Below, piece after piece: positions 52,490-63,724 of a DNA stretch of 64,000 nt. Location of the stretch: assembly GCF_018294505.1 (NCBI RefSeq), contig NC_057809.1:421994233-422058232 (forward strand), given 5' to 3'. Position 1 is the first letter of the stretch; each line of letters begins with the position of its first letter. A program made the translations under genes and the position numbers. The stretch is from Triticum aestivum. Lineage: Eukaryota; Streptophyta; Magnoliopsida; Poales; Poaceae. Below the pieces are notes generated by a model that saw nothing but the letters and a program-made list of their open reading frames with translations, had not been told where the DNA came from and did not search any database.

Positions 52490-52920
52490 CTATGATGATG
52501 TTGTTGTTTTACACTTGCAGAAACTGTTACAATATTCAAACTTGTCTTGATGGTTCTCACTAGTCCATGACCCATATGTGTATGATGCATTGATGTTATT
52601 TGCTCTTTTTTGTGAGTAATTTGATGCCACGCCCTTGGTTGCCATATAACTTGTTGTAGTTTGTCTCTTTCTTGCGCTCAAGTTGCCTTCATGTCAAATC
52701 TGTCAACCTATTAACAGTATGTTCCATTTTCCAAGAATCATAGTAATTACTCCATGCATCATATGAACTTGTGCCCATGGACTAGGTTGAATTATATCAT
52801 GTCTACTACATGATCATTTATTTTGCATAATTATTAAAGTTGCTATACTTGCTATTATGTGCCTCCAAAGTCAGCATCATAATGGTATTGTTTTGCATTC
52901 CCAGATTTTCCTCTAAGTCC
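52485..52920 (+). other. Unclassified sequence X, right part
   Basis: Continuation of 14984-16590 after element A. AT-rich, no gene seen. It ends abruptly at 52920 where element B homology starts. Confidence 0.5.
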
Positions 52921-53279
52921 GAAAAAGTTTGAGAACATCAAAAGTATGAAACAATTGCTTAGCTTGTCATCGGGATCGTGCATTATTTAAATATTTTGTG
53001 TGATGAAGATAGAGCATAGCCAGACTATATGATTTTGTAGGGATAACTTTCTTTGGCCATGTTATTTTGAGAAGACATGATTGCTTTATTAGTATGCTTG
53101 AAGTATTATTATTTTTATGTCAATATTAAACTTTTGTATTCAATCTTTCGCATGTGAGAATTCATGCCACAATAAGAAAAATTACATTGAAAATTATGAT
53201 AGGTAGCATTCCACATCAAAAATTCTGTTTTTATCATTTACCTACTCGAGGACGAGCAGGAATTAAGCTTGGGGATGCT
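52921..53279 (+). repeat. Element B 3' internal end, extra copy
   Basis: Matches 58300-58657 with few differences; begins GAAAAAGTTTGAGAAC and ends with the polypurine tract AAGCTTGGGGATGCT. Confidence 0.85.
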
Positions 53280-54968
53280 TGATACGTCTCCAACATATCT
53301 CTAATTTTTGATTGTTCCATGCTATTATATTATCCATCTAGGATGTTTTATATGCATTTATATGCTATTTTATATGATTTTTGGGACTAACCTATTAACC
53401 TAGAGCCCAGTGCCAGTTTCTGTTTTTTTCCTTGTTTTTGAGTTTACAGAAAAGGAATACCAAACGGAGTCCAATTGACGTGCCAATTTTTGATGATTTT
53501 TATGGACCAAAAGAAGCCCCCGGAGTGAAAGAGTTGGGCCAGAAGAGTCCCGGGCTGTCCACGAGGGTGGGGGCGCGCCCTACCCCCTGGGCGTGGGCCC
53601 CTATCTCGTGGACGACTCGGAGACCCCCCTGACGTGAGACCTACGCCAAAAATTCCTATAAATACAGAAACCTCCAGAAAATAACCTAGATCGAGAGTTC
53701 CGCTGCCACAAGCCTCTGTAGCCACCAAAAACCAATCGGGACCCTATTCCGGCACCCTGCCGGAGGGGGGTTCCCTCACCGGTGGCCATCTTCATCATCC
53801 CGGCACTCTCCATGACGAGGAGGGAGTAGTTCACCCTCGGGGCTGAGGGTATGTACCAGTAGCTATGTGTTTGATCTCTCTCTCTCTCGTGTTCTTGATT
53901 TGGCACGATCTTGATGTATCCCGAGCTTTGCTATTATAGTTGGATCTTATGATGTTTCTCCCCCTCTACTCTCTTGTAATGGATTGAGTTTTCCCTTTGA
54001 AGTTATCTTATCGGATTGAGTCTTGAAGGATTTGAGAACACTTGATGTATGTCTTGCATGTGCTTATCTTTGGTGACAATGGGATATTCATGTGATCCAC
54101 CTGATGTATGTTTTGGTGATCAACATGCGGGTTCCGTAACATTGTGAACTTATGCATATGGGTTGGCACACGCTTTCGTCTTGGCTATCCGGTAGAAACT
54201 TTGGGGCACTCTTTGAAGTTCTTTGTGTTGGTTGAATAGATGAATCTGAGATTGTGTGATGCATATCGTATAATCATACCCACAGATACTTGAAGTGACA
54301 TTGGAGTATCTAGGTGACATTAGGGTTTTGGTTGATTTGTGTCTTAAGGTGTTATTCTAGTACGAACTCTATGATAGATCAAACGGAAAGAATAGCTTAT
54401 TGTTATTTTACTATGGACTCTTGAATAGATCGATCGGAAAGAATAACTTTGGGGTGGTTTCATACCCTACAATAATCTCTACATTTGTTCTCTGCTATTT
54501 GTGACTTTGGAGTGACTCTTTGTTGCATGTTGAGGGATAGGTATATGATCTAATTATGTTATTATTCTTGAGAGAACTTGCACTAGTGAAACTATGAACC
54601 CTAGGCCTTGTTTCCTTGCATTGCAATACCATTTACGCTCACTTTTATCGCTTGCTACCTTGCTGTTTTTATATTTGTCAGATTACAAATACTCATATCT
54701 ATCATCCATATTGCACTTGTATCACCATCTCTTCGCCGAACTAGTGCACCTATACAATTTACCATTGTGTTGGGTGTGTCGGGGACACAAGAGACTCTTT
54801 GTTATTTGGTTGCAGGGTTGTTTGAGAGACACCATCTTCATCCTATGCCTCCCACAGATTGATAAACCTTAGGTCATCCACTTGAGGTAAATTTGCTACT
54901 ATCCGACAAACCTCGGCACTTGGAGGCCCAACAACGTCTACAAGAAGAAGCTTGCGTAGTAGACATCA
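53280..54968 (+). repeat. Element B LTR, first copy, 1689 bp
   Basis: TGATACGTCTCCAAC...GTAGTAGACATCA. TATAAATA at 53657-53664, GC-rich foldback 53559-53611. Keeps a CACCATCTCTTCGCCGAACT segment near 54725 that the second LTR lacks. Confidence 0.9.
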
Positions 54969-54977
54969 AGCAATTTC

Positions 54978-54995
54978 TGGCATCGTTGCCGGGGA
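54978..54995 (+). promoter_or_regulatory. Element B primer-binding site, tRNA-Asp type
   Basis: TGGCATCGTTGCCGGGGA, 16 of 18 matches to the complement of tRNA-Asp, nine bases after the LTR. Confidence 0.8.
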
Positions 54996-55092
54996 GGTGA
55001 GTGCTTGAAGGTATATCTTTAGGTCTTGCAATCGAATCTTTTAGTTTCTTGTTTTATCACTAGTTTATTCTATAAAAGAAAACTACAAAAAA

Positions 55093-55869
55093 ATGGAATT
55101 GAGGGTGGCTCATATGCTTCATCTTTTTAATGTCTTTCGTGAAAATGATGGGAAGGAAAATTGTTCTCAAGGGTTAGAAGAAGAATGCATTAAAATGTTT
55201 GGCACTAAATCTTTGTATGATGAGCATGATTTCAATGTTGTTAGTATGAATTCTTTGAATACCCATGATTCCAATGATATGCAAAGCCACAAGCTTGGGG
55301 ATCCTATGTTTGATGAAGATGATATTTTTTGTCTCCCAAGTTTTGATGAGCAAATTTATTATGATGAAAGCATGCCTCCTATTTATGATGATTATTGTGA
55401 TGACTTGTATGCTATAAATAATAATGATAACCATGAAACTTGTCGTCTTGATTTTAATTTTCAATTGGATTATGCCTCACATGATAGTTATTTTGTTGAG
55501 TTTGCTCCCACTACTATTCATGAGAAGAAATTTGCTTATGTGGAGAGTAATAAAATTTCTATGCTTGTGGCTCATGAAAAGAATGCTTTATGTGATGGGT
55601 ATATTGTTGAATTCATTCATGATTCTACTGAAAATCATTATGAGGGAGGAACATATGCTTGTAGAAATTGCAATAATATCAAGTTTCCTCTCTATCTGTT
55701 GAAAATCTTGAAGTTATGCTTGTTTTGCCTTCCTATGCTAGTTGATTATTGTTCCCATAAGTTGTTTGATCACAAAATCCCTATGCATAGGAAGTGGGTT
55801 AGACTTAAATGTGCTAGTCATATTCTTCATGATGCTCTCTTTATGTTTCAATTCTTATCTTTTATGTGA
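55093..55869 (+). CDS. Element B acidic protein of unknown function, 258 aa
   Basis: The ATG follows an A-rich leader 98 bases after the primer-binding site and the frame is uninterrupted. The first 140 residues are rich in Asp, Asn, Glu and Tyr (MPPIYDDYCDDLYAINNND). A paired-Cys CRNCNN motif lies near residue 195, a hydrophobic LLKILKLCLFCLPML segment after it, then basic MHRKWVRLKC. No retrotransposon gag, protease or RT motif. It occupies the gag position. I recall similar frames as common in wheat repeats, but not a named function. It may be a diverged gag or an RNA-binding protein of a non-autonomous family. Confidence 0.55.
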   Translation: MELRVAHMLHLFNVFRENDGKENCSQGLEEECIKMFGTKSLYDEHDFNVVSMNSLNTHDSNDMQSHKLGDPMFDEDDIFCLPSFDEQIYYDESMPPIYDDYCDDLYAINNNDNHETCRLDFNFQLDYASHDSYFVEFAPTTIHEKKFAYVESNKISMLVAHEKNALCDGYIVEFIHDSTENHYEGGTYACRNCNNIKFPLYLLKILKLCLFCLPMLVDYCSHKLFDHKIPMHRKWVRLKCASHILHDALFMFQFLSFM

Positions 55870-58299
55870 GCATCATTGAAATCATCATGCCTAGCTAGGG
55901 GCGTTAAGCGTTAGCGCTTGTTGGGAGGCAAACCAATTTTATTTTTGTCCTTTTATTTTGCTCTTGTTTAGTAATAAATAATTCATCTAGCATCTTTTTA
56001 GGTGTGGTTTCATGTTTTAATTAGTGTTTGTGCCAAGTAGAACCTTTGGGAAGACTTGGGTGAAGTCTATGCGATCTTGCTATAAAAAACAGAAAATTTT
56101 GCGCTCACGAGACTAGCTGCCATTTTTTACACAAGAGTGATTTTAGGTTGATTCTTTTTGCAGATGATTAATAGACAAATTCCTCAGGTCCAACAGTTTA
56201 TTTCAGAATTTTTGGAGTTCCAGAAGTATTCGAATGATACAGATTACTAGACTGTTCTGTTTTTGACAGATTCTGTTTTCTATTTTGATGAATCTATGAG
56301 TAGTATCGGAGGGTATGAACCATAGAGAAGTTGGAATACAGTAGATATTACACCAATATTAATTTATAATGAGTTGACAACAGTACCTAAGTGGTGGTTT
56401 TATTTTCTTACACTAATGGAGCTTATGAGTTTTCTATTGAGTTTTGTGTTGTGAAGTTTTCAAATTTTGGATAAAGATTCGATGAACTGTGGAATAAGGA
56501 GTGGCAAGAGCCTAAGCTTGGGGATGCCCAAGGAAACCCAAGGTAATATTCAAGGACAACCAAGACCTTTGCTTGGGGATGCCCCGGATGGCATCCCCTC
56601 TTTCGTCTTCGTTCATCGATAACTTTACTTGGAGCTATATTTTTATTCACCACATGATATGTGTTTTGCTTGGAGCATCATTTTATTTTGTTTCGCTTTA
56701 TGTTTGAATAAAATACCAAGATATGAAATTATTAAATGTTAGAGAGTCTTCACATAGTTGTATAATTATTCAACTACTCATTGATCTTCACTTATATCTT
56801 TCGGAGTAGTTTGTCATTTGCTCTAGTGCACGGCGGTGGTTTTATTTTGAAGAAATAGATGAACTCTCATGCTTCACTTATATTATTTTGAGAGTCTTAA
56901 ACAGCATGGTAATTTTCTTGGGTTATAAAATTTAGTCCTAATATGATAGGCATCCAAGAGCGATATAATAAAAACTCTCATATAAAGTGCATTGAATACT
57001 ATGAGAAGTTTGATTCCTTATGATTGTTTTAAGATATGAAGATGGTGATATTAGAGCCATGCTAGTGAGTAGTTTTGAATTTGAGAGATACTTGTGTTAG
57101 AGTTTGCGATTCCCGTAGCATGCACGTATGGTGAACCGTTATGTGATGAAGTCGGAGCATGATTTATTTTTTGATTGTCTTCCTTATGAGTGGCGGTCAG
57201 GGATGAGCGATGGTATTTTCCTACCAATCTATCCCCCTAGGAGCATGCACATAGTACTTCATTTCGATAAATAATAGATTTTTGCAATAATTATGTGAGT
57301 TCTTTATGACTAATGTTGAGTCCATGGATTATATGCACTCTCACCCTTCCACCATTGCTAGCCTCTCTAGTATCGCGCAACTTTCGCTGGTACCATACAC
57401 CCACCATTACCTTCCTCAAAACAGCCACCATACCTACCTATTATGGCATTTCCATAGCCATTCTGGGATATATTGCCATGCAACTTTCCACCGTTCCGTT
57501 TATTATGACACGCTTCATCATTGTCATATTGCTTTGCATGATCATGTAGTTGACATCGTATTTGTGGCAAATCCACATTCATAATTCTTTCATACATGTC
57601 ACTCTTGATTCATTGCTTATCCCGGTACACCGTCGGAGTCATTCATATAGAGTCATATATTGTTCTAAGTATCGGGATGTAATTCTTCAGTTGTAAGTAA
57701 ATAAAAGTGTGATGGTCATCATTATTAGAGCATTGTCCCATGTGAGGAAAGGATGATGGAGACTATGATTCCCCCACAAGTCGGAATGAAACTCCGGACG
57801 AAAAAAAAGAGAATAGAAAAAAGAGGCCATAAAAAAGGCCCAAAAGAAACAAAAAGAAAGAGAGAAAAAGAGAGAAGGGGCAATGCTACTATCCTTTTAC
57901 CACACTTGTGCTTCAAAGTAGCACCATGATCTTGATGATAGAGAGTCTCCTATGTTGTCACTTTAATATGCTAGTGGGAATTTTTCATTATAGAACTTGG
58001 CTTGTATATTCCAATGATGGGCTTCCTCAAAATGCCCTAGGTCTTCATGAGCAAGCGAATTAGATGCACACCCACTTAGTTTCTTTTTGAGCTTTCATAC
58101 ACTTATAGCTCTAGTGCATCCGTTGCATGGAAATCCCTACTCACTCACATTGATATCTATTGATGGGCATCTCCATAGCCCGTTGATACGCCTAGTTGAT
58201 GTGAGACTATCTTCTCCTTTTTGTCTTCTCCACAACCATCATTCTATTCCACCTATAGTGCTATGTCCATGGCTCACACTCATTTATTGTGTGAAGATT
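55870..58299. other. Non-coding interior of element B
   Basis: No pol domain on either strand. Contains PPT-like AGCTTGGGGATGCCC near 56514 and GCTTGGGGATGCCCC near 56574, and a purine-rich run (57794-57881). Short frames do not resemble known proteins. Confidence 0.65.
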
Positions 58300-58642
58300 G
58301 AAAAAGTTTGAGAACATCAAAAGTATGAAACAATTGCTTGGCTTGTCATCGGGTTCGTGCATGATTTAAATATTTTGTGGGATGAAGATAGAGCATAGCC
58401 ATACTATATGATTTTGTAGGGTTAACTTTCTTTGGCCATGTTATTTTGAGAAGACATGATTACTTTATTAGTATGCTTGAAGTATTATTATTTTATGTCA
58501 ATATTAAACTTTTGTATTAAATCTTTCGGATCTGAACATTCATGCCACAATAAGGAAAATTACATTGAAAATTATTTTAGATAGCATTCCACATCAAAAA
58601 TTCTGTTTTTATCATTTACCTACTCGAGGACGAGTAGGAATT

Positions 58643-58657
58643 AAGCTTGGGGATGCT
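58643..58657 (+). promoter_or_regulatory. Element B polypurine tract
   Basis: AAGCTTGGGGATGCT before the second LTR; the same at 53265-53279 before the first. Confidence 0.7.
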
Positions 58658-60327
58658 TCATACGTCTCCAACGTATCTATAATTTTATTATTATTCCATG
58701 CTATTATATTATCCATCTAGGATGTTTAATATGCATTTATATGCTATTTTATATGATTTTTGGGACTAACCTATTAACCTAGAGCCCAGTGCCAGTTTCT
58801 GTTTTTTCCTTGTTTTTGAGTTTTACAGAAAAGGAATACCAAACGGAGTCCAATTGACGTGCCAATTTTTGATGTTTTTTTATGGTCCAAAAGAAGCCCC
58901 CGGAGTGAAAGAGTTGGGCCAAAAGAGTCCTGGGCTGTCCACGAGGGTTGGGGGCACGCCCTACCCCCCTGGGCGTGAGCCCCTATCTCATGGACGACTC
59001 GGAGACGCCCCTGACGTGAGACCTACGCCAAAAATTCCTATAAATACAGAAACCTCTAGAAAATAACCTAGATCGGGAATTCCGCCGCCGCAAGCCTCTT
59101 TAGCCACCAAAAACCAATCGGGCCCTCTTCTGGCACCCTGCCAGAGGGGGGGTCCCTCACCGGTGGCCACCTTCATCATCCGGACGCTCTCCATGACGAG
59201 GAGGGAGTAGTTCACCCTCGGGGCTGAGGGTATGTACCAGTAGTTATGTGTTTGATCTCTCTATCTCTCTCTCGTGTTCTTGATTTGGCACGATCTTCAT
59301 GTATCGCGAGCTTTGCTATTATAGTTGGATCTTATGATGTTTCTCCCCCTCTACTCTCTTGTAACGGATTGAGTTTTCCCTTTGAAGTTATCTTATCGAA
59401 TTGAGTCTTTAAGGATTTGAGAACACTTGATGTATGTCTTGCATGTGCTTATCTGTGATGACAATGGGATATTCACATGATCCACCTGATGTATGTTTTG
59501 GTGATCAACTTGCTGGTTCCGTAACATTGTGAACTTATGCAGGGGTTGGCACACGTTTTCGTCTTGGCTCTCCGGTATAAACTTTGGGGAACTCTTTGAA
59601 CTTATTTGTGTTGGTTGAATAGATGAATCTGAGATTGTGTGATGCATATCGTATAATCATACCCACGGATACTTGAGGTGACATTGGAGTATCTAGGTGA
59701 CATTAGGGTTTTGGTTGATTTGTGTCTTAAGGTGTTATTCTAGTACGAACTCTATGATAGATCGACCGAAAAGAGTAGCTTAGTGTTATTTTACTACGGA
59801 CTCTTGAATAGATTGATCAGAAAGAATAACTTTGAGGTGGTTTCGTACCCTACAATAATCTCTTCGTTTGTTCTCCGCTATTAGTGACTTTGGAGTGACT
59901 CTTTGTTGCATGTTGACGGATAGTTATATGATCTAATTATGCTATTATTGTTGAGAGAACTTGCACTAGTGAAAGTATCAACCCTAGGCCTTGTTTCCTA
60001 GCATTGCAATACTGTTTACGCTCACTTTTATCACTTGTTACCTTGCTGTTCTTATATTTTCAGATTACAAATACTCATATCTATCATCCATATTGCACTT
60101 GTATGCACCTATACAATTTACCATTGTGTTGGGTGTGTTGGGGACACAAAAGACTCTTTGTTATTTTGTTGCAGGATTGTTTGATAGAGACCATCTTCAT
60201 CCTATGCCTCCCACGGATTGATAAACCTTAGGTCATCCACTTGAGCGAAATTTGCTACTATCCTACAAACCTCTGCACTTGGAGGCCCAACAACATCTAC
60301 AAGAAGAAGGTTGCGTAGTAGACATCA
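58658..60327 (+). repeat. Element B LTR, second copy, 1670 bp
   Basis: Starts TCATACGTCTCC (the TG has mutated to TC) and ends GTAGTAGACATCA. TATAAATA at 59039-59046. Differs from the first LTR by substitutions and short indels. Confidence 0.9.
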
Positions 60328-60367
60328 GGCTACTATCAGGGTGTCGGCACGTTGGGAGGTCTTGCTG
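60328..60367. other. Short flank between element B and CACTA-4
   Basis: Continues at 63604 on the other side of CACTA-4. Ends in CTG (60365-60367), the CACTA-4 TSD. Confidence 0.6.
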
Positions 60368-60684
60368 CACTAGTAGAAAAAGGGTCTTCAGTCCCGATCA
60401 GTTCTGGAACCGGGACTAAAGGGTCGGTACTAATGCCTCTCCCTTTAGTCCCGGTTCAATCCAGAACCGGGACTAAAGGGTGCGGCCACGTGGAGCTCCA
60501 CCTTTAGTCCTGGTTGGTAACACCAACCGGGACTAAAGGAAATTTTATGATTTTTTTTGAAAAAAATTTTGAATTTTTTTTTATTTTCAAATTTCTAAAT
60601 TATTTTAACCTCTAGTCTGTAATCACCACCCCTCATCACTTCTCAACTTATCCTCTAATCACCCCTCATCATTCCAAATCATCT

Positions 60685-60748
60685 AACTTCCCGAACGGTC
60701 ACCCATCCTCCCACTCCCCCAGCCTGAGCACGCTTAACTTCCGGGTTC
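60685..60748 (-). pseudogene. 5S-rRNA-like sequence in CACTA-4
   Basis: On the minus strand: AAGTTAAGCGTGCTC, then GGATGGGTGACCG and CGGGAAGTT. Box C is exact here, while CACTA-3 has one change (GGTTGACC). Confidence 0.65.
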
Positions 60749-61138
60749 TATTCTCCCTCGCTCCAAGTCTGCACTTGTTGTTTTCCTGACAATACTAAGA
60801 TGTCAATCCTATTAACCTTCAGGAATTTTGCTTGAGCATGAAGTGACACATTTCATAGTTTTATTTTGAAACTATTGTTTTAAAAAACAATAATTATTTA
60901 GTAACACTAATATTTCTTGAATAATTAGTTTGACCACAGTTTGACCAGATTTGACCAAAATTGAAATAACTGAAATAATTATTCAGTAACACTAATATTC
61001 TAGAATAATTAGTTTGACCATTGCTTGACCATGGTTTGCCCACTGTTTGAATTTTTTCGATTTTTTTCACTCTAGATCTTAAAAGCCCCGTAAATTTTTT
61101 CTATTAGGTTTTTGAGGATTTTGAAAATGTTAAATTCG

Positions 61139-61211
61139 GATGTAACTTTTCGAGTAGATGATTTTTCATATAAAAAACTTTTTCATCCGAGTTAGTATGC
61201 AAAAGTTATGC
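61139..61211. repeat. Left copy of 73-bp direct duplication
   Basis: GATGTAACTTTTCGAGTAG... to ...AAAAGTTATGC. Recurs at 62996-63068 with one mismatch (72/73). CACTA-3 has the related sequence once (about 49597-49670, reverse complement), so the duplication is private to CACTA-4. Confidence 0.9.
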
Positions 61212-62995
61212 TTGTCCCAGAAGATTGCCGCGCCCCCTCTTGTGCCCGCTGCCGGAAGCACCACGCAGCCCTGCAGAAGATTTCCCCCAACGTCGCGAGC
61301 CATTTCAGAAGTCCAAGCCTCTATTTTAGTTTCTTGTAGGTTTAGGATTGAGATCTTGTTTGCCTGCGCCACCTCTCTAACCGCAGATCGTCTAGTCGGC
61401 GCATTAAGTCCTCTAACATTCCACGACATAATCCTATAATTTGTATCAATCATGGAGACAGGGGAGTTCGCTTCGTCGACTATCCAATTAAACATAGGGG
61501 TTACAACACACATTACATCGACCCAGGGGGCACCGCCGGCCACCAATAGGCCCAAAATCCCGGCGATGGCTAGAAACCGATCCTGCTGACTGAAGACTAC
61601 ACATGAAGACTAATCCTAACTCGAACTGATCTAAAACCAGCCATCGACGAAGACTACTAAATAACACTAACATGATCAAACTACATCCTCAGCATCCGCG
61701 CCGGCCATCCCGGCCGCGATTTCCAGTGCCTTACAGTCCAGTCCAGTGACCTTTGCGATCGCCTTGATGTCGCTGCGGGACAGGGGCTCCTCGAAGCGCT
61801 TGAGCAGGGCAGCCGCCGCCGATGGGGTCATCCGATCCTTTGGGCCGAGGACGCCGAGTTCTTGGACGAGGTGCGGCGCCGCACGCTGGGCCACTGGCAC
61901 AGTGCAGCCGGACGCGGCCTGACGCGCGCTTCGACGAGAAGGAGCAGAAGAGGCCCGCACTTTCGGGGGAGCTGATGAGCGCGGACGGGCAGGCGGAGCT
62001 GGCGGAGCATCGAGGATGGCCAACGGAGGGGGGTAGAATAGTTGCTGTGGCCCCCCCACCTGACTGGTGCTTCCCTGCCCAGCGTCGATGTGGAGGCAGT
62101 CGACCTTCTGGGTGATGGCAGCGACATGGAAGCCTACAGCAGCAGGAGCCGGGGTGGAGACGCATGGGCTACTGAGAGGGGCGTCGAGGTCGGCGATGCA
62201 TGGCAGGATGTCATCTTCCGGGAAGCCGTCAATGGCCCCATGTCGAGTGGAAGCGTGGGGCGGTGAACGGCCGCCATCCTCAAAGGCCAGCGGCGAAGTG
62301 AGCTCCTCGAGCATGGCATTCTCGATCTATAGTTGCATGACGTCGGTACGAGGTGGAGGCGAGAGGGCACGTCCGCCAGGGAAGAAGAAGAACTGGGCCA
62401 CCGGGTCAGGCTCAGGCGTGCCCAGGCGAGCGGCCTCGCGCGGGCGGAGTGGGAGCGGGGGGTGGCCTTGAGGACGGGGCCCTCCTTTGCCTGCTTGCCA
62501 TGGCCGTCGTGCCTGCGGTCGGAGGGGGCCTTGTTGCGATGCCGGGGAGCGGCCTCGACGACGTCAGTGGCCTTGCCCTTGGCGTGGCAAGAGATGGCCA
62601 GAAAGGCGTCCTTCCAAGAGCGCCGCAGCCCACCTTGGTTGCCATCGCGGTCTGTGTCATGGCGATCGACGACCGGAGGCCCATCCCTGCATCCGGAGGC
62701 CGGCGCCCGCGAGGCCGCCCTCCTCCCTGGGGCCTGGCCGTCCTCGACTCCGGTGGCCCAGGAACCCGGCTCAGTCCGCGGGAAGGGGCGGTCGTCATCA
62801 TCAGAGGAGGAAGGGATACCGCTCTGGCCCGAGTGTGAGGAACGCGGCGAGAGCGGGGTCCAGTCCTCCATCCGATCCACGTGGATGGGCATGTCGTAGC
62901 GGCAGACGCCCGACGGAGGAGGGACGCGGCGATCAGGCGGGGAGTATCCAATGATATCTTCGACGGGGCCCGCCCCCCTCTTGAGCGCCCGCCCA
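61212..62995 (-). pseudogene. Internal LINE fragment: ORF1 C-terminal part and start of endonuclease
   Basis: Read on the minus strand from 62995 to 61212. ORF1: Arg/Pro/Ser-rich region, then DPVAQFFFFPGG and an Ala-rich end (GPKDRMTPSAAAALLKRFEEPLS...ALEIAAGMAGADAE) that terminates near 61676. This is followed by the APE-type endonuclease start with MSWNVRGLNAP and LQETKIE (Asn and Glu of the active site). Lesions: TAG at 62327-62329 and at least one frameshift in ORF1. RT, 3' end and poly-A are absent; the endonuclease is cut at 61212. Lacking both ends, it did not arrive by normal target-primed reverse transcription. Confidence 0.85.
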
Positions 62996-63068
62996 GATGT
63001 AACTTTTTGAGTAGATGATTTTTCATATAAAAAACTTTTTCATCCGAGTTAGTATGCAAAAGTTATGC
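62996..63068. repeat. Right copy of the 73-bp duplication
   Basis: See 61139-61211. Beyond it CACTA-4 continues normally (CCATTTCTACAAATTTCAGAG). Confidence 0.9.
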
Positions 63069-63249
63069 CCATTTCTACAAATTTCAGAGAGATTTTGCAA
63101 ATAAAGTCAAAATATACATTTGCAAATTTCCCAAACTAGACCACATATCACATGGGAAACTTATTTTCTTTTATTTTTTGACATTTCCATCATTTTCTTT
63201 TATTTTTTTTAAACTGAAAAGGCGATCCATGGGGGGGGGGGTAGAGTTT

Positions 63250-63600
63250 GAAAATGGGACCTTTAGTACCGGTTCGTGGCATGAACCGGGACTAAAGGTC
63301 TCAACCCCATTAGTCCCGGTTCGTGCCTCAAACCGGGACTAAAGGTCTAATCTTTAGTCCCGGTTTGAGGCATGAACCGGGACCAATGGTTGTGGGCCAG
63401 GAGCGAGGCCCATTGGTCCCGGTTCATCCCACCAACCGGGACCAAAAGGTCCAGATGAACCGGGACCAATGGCCCACGTGGCCCGGCCGGCCCCCTGGGC
63501 TCACGAACCGGGACCAATGCCCCCATTGGTCCCGGTTCTGGACTGAACCGGGACTAATGGGCTGACTCGGCCTGGACCAAAGCCCTGTTTTCTACTAGTG
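63250..63600. repeat. CACTA-4 right (5') subterminal array
   Basis: Eight or more GTCCCGGTT/AACCGGGAC motifs and the terminus. Preceded by a G12 run (about 63230-63241). Confidence 0.85.
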
Positions 63601-63724
63601 CTGGACTAGTTTTACCATTGTCGAATTGTCTTGTGCACCGGGATTCTGAGCCTGATCGGAGGGTCCCGCGATGGAGGGATGTCTCTGCGGATCATGAGCT
63701 TGTCAAGCGGTAAGTTGGGACACC
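63601..63724. other. Flank between CACTA-4 and the last LTR
   Basis: No gene. Begins with TSD CTG. Phrases such as GTGCACCGGGATTC are common in Triticeae retrotransposon ends; not assigned. Confidence 0.4.

Larger units (their letters stand above)
52921..60327 (+). mobile_element. Element B: Athila-like non-autonomous retrotransposon in internal-LTR-internal-LTR form
   Basis: 52921-53279 is a copy of the last 358 internal bases (58300-58657), followed by LTR 53280-54968, a full interior 54969-58657 and LTR 58658-60327. The order shows that two elements once shared a middle LTR, as after unequal recombination between LTRs, and the left one was truncated. Primer-binding site is tRNA-Asp type. 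The interior encodes one 258-residue protein and no pol. Confidence 0.8.
60368..63600 (-). mobile_element. CACTA-4: non-autonomous CACTA element with inserted LINE fragment
   Basis: CACTAGTAGAAAAAGGG to TTTTCTACTAGTG, TSD CTG on both sides (60365-60367, 63601-63603). Without the LINE piece and one duplicated 73-mer it would be 1376 bp, close to CACTA-3, whose reverse complement it resembles throughout. Right end is the 5' type. Confidence 0.92.

Noticed and set aside
61676..62314. Standalone 212-codon gene on the minus strand
   Set aside because: It is the C-terminal part of LINE ORF1, preceded in frame by a TAG, and lies in an inserted fragment.
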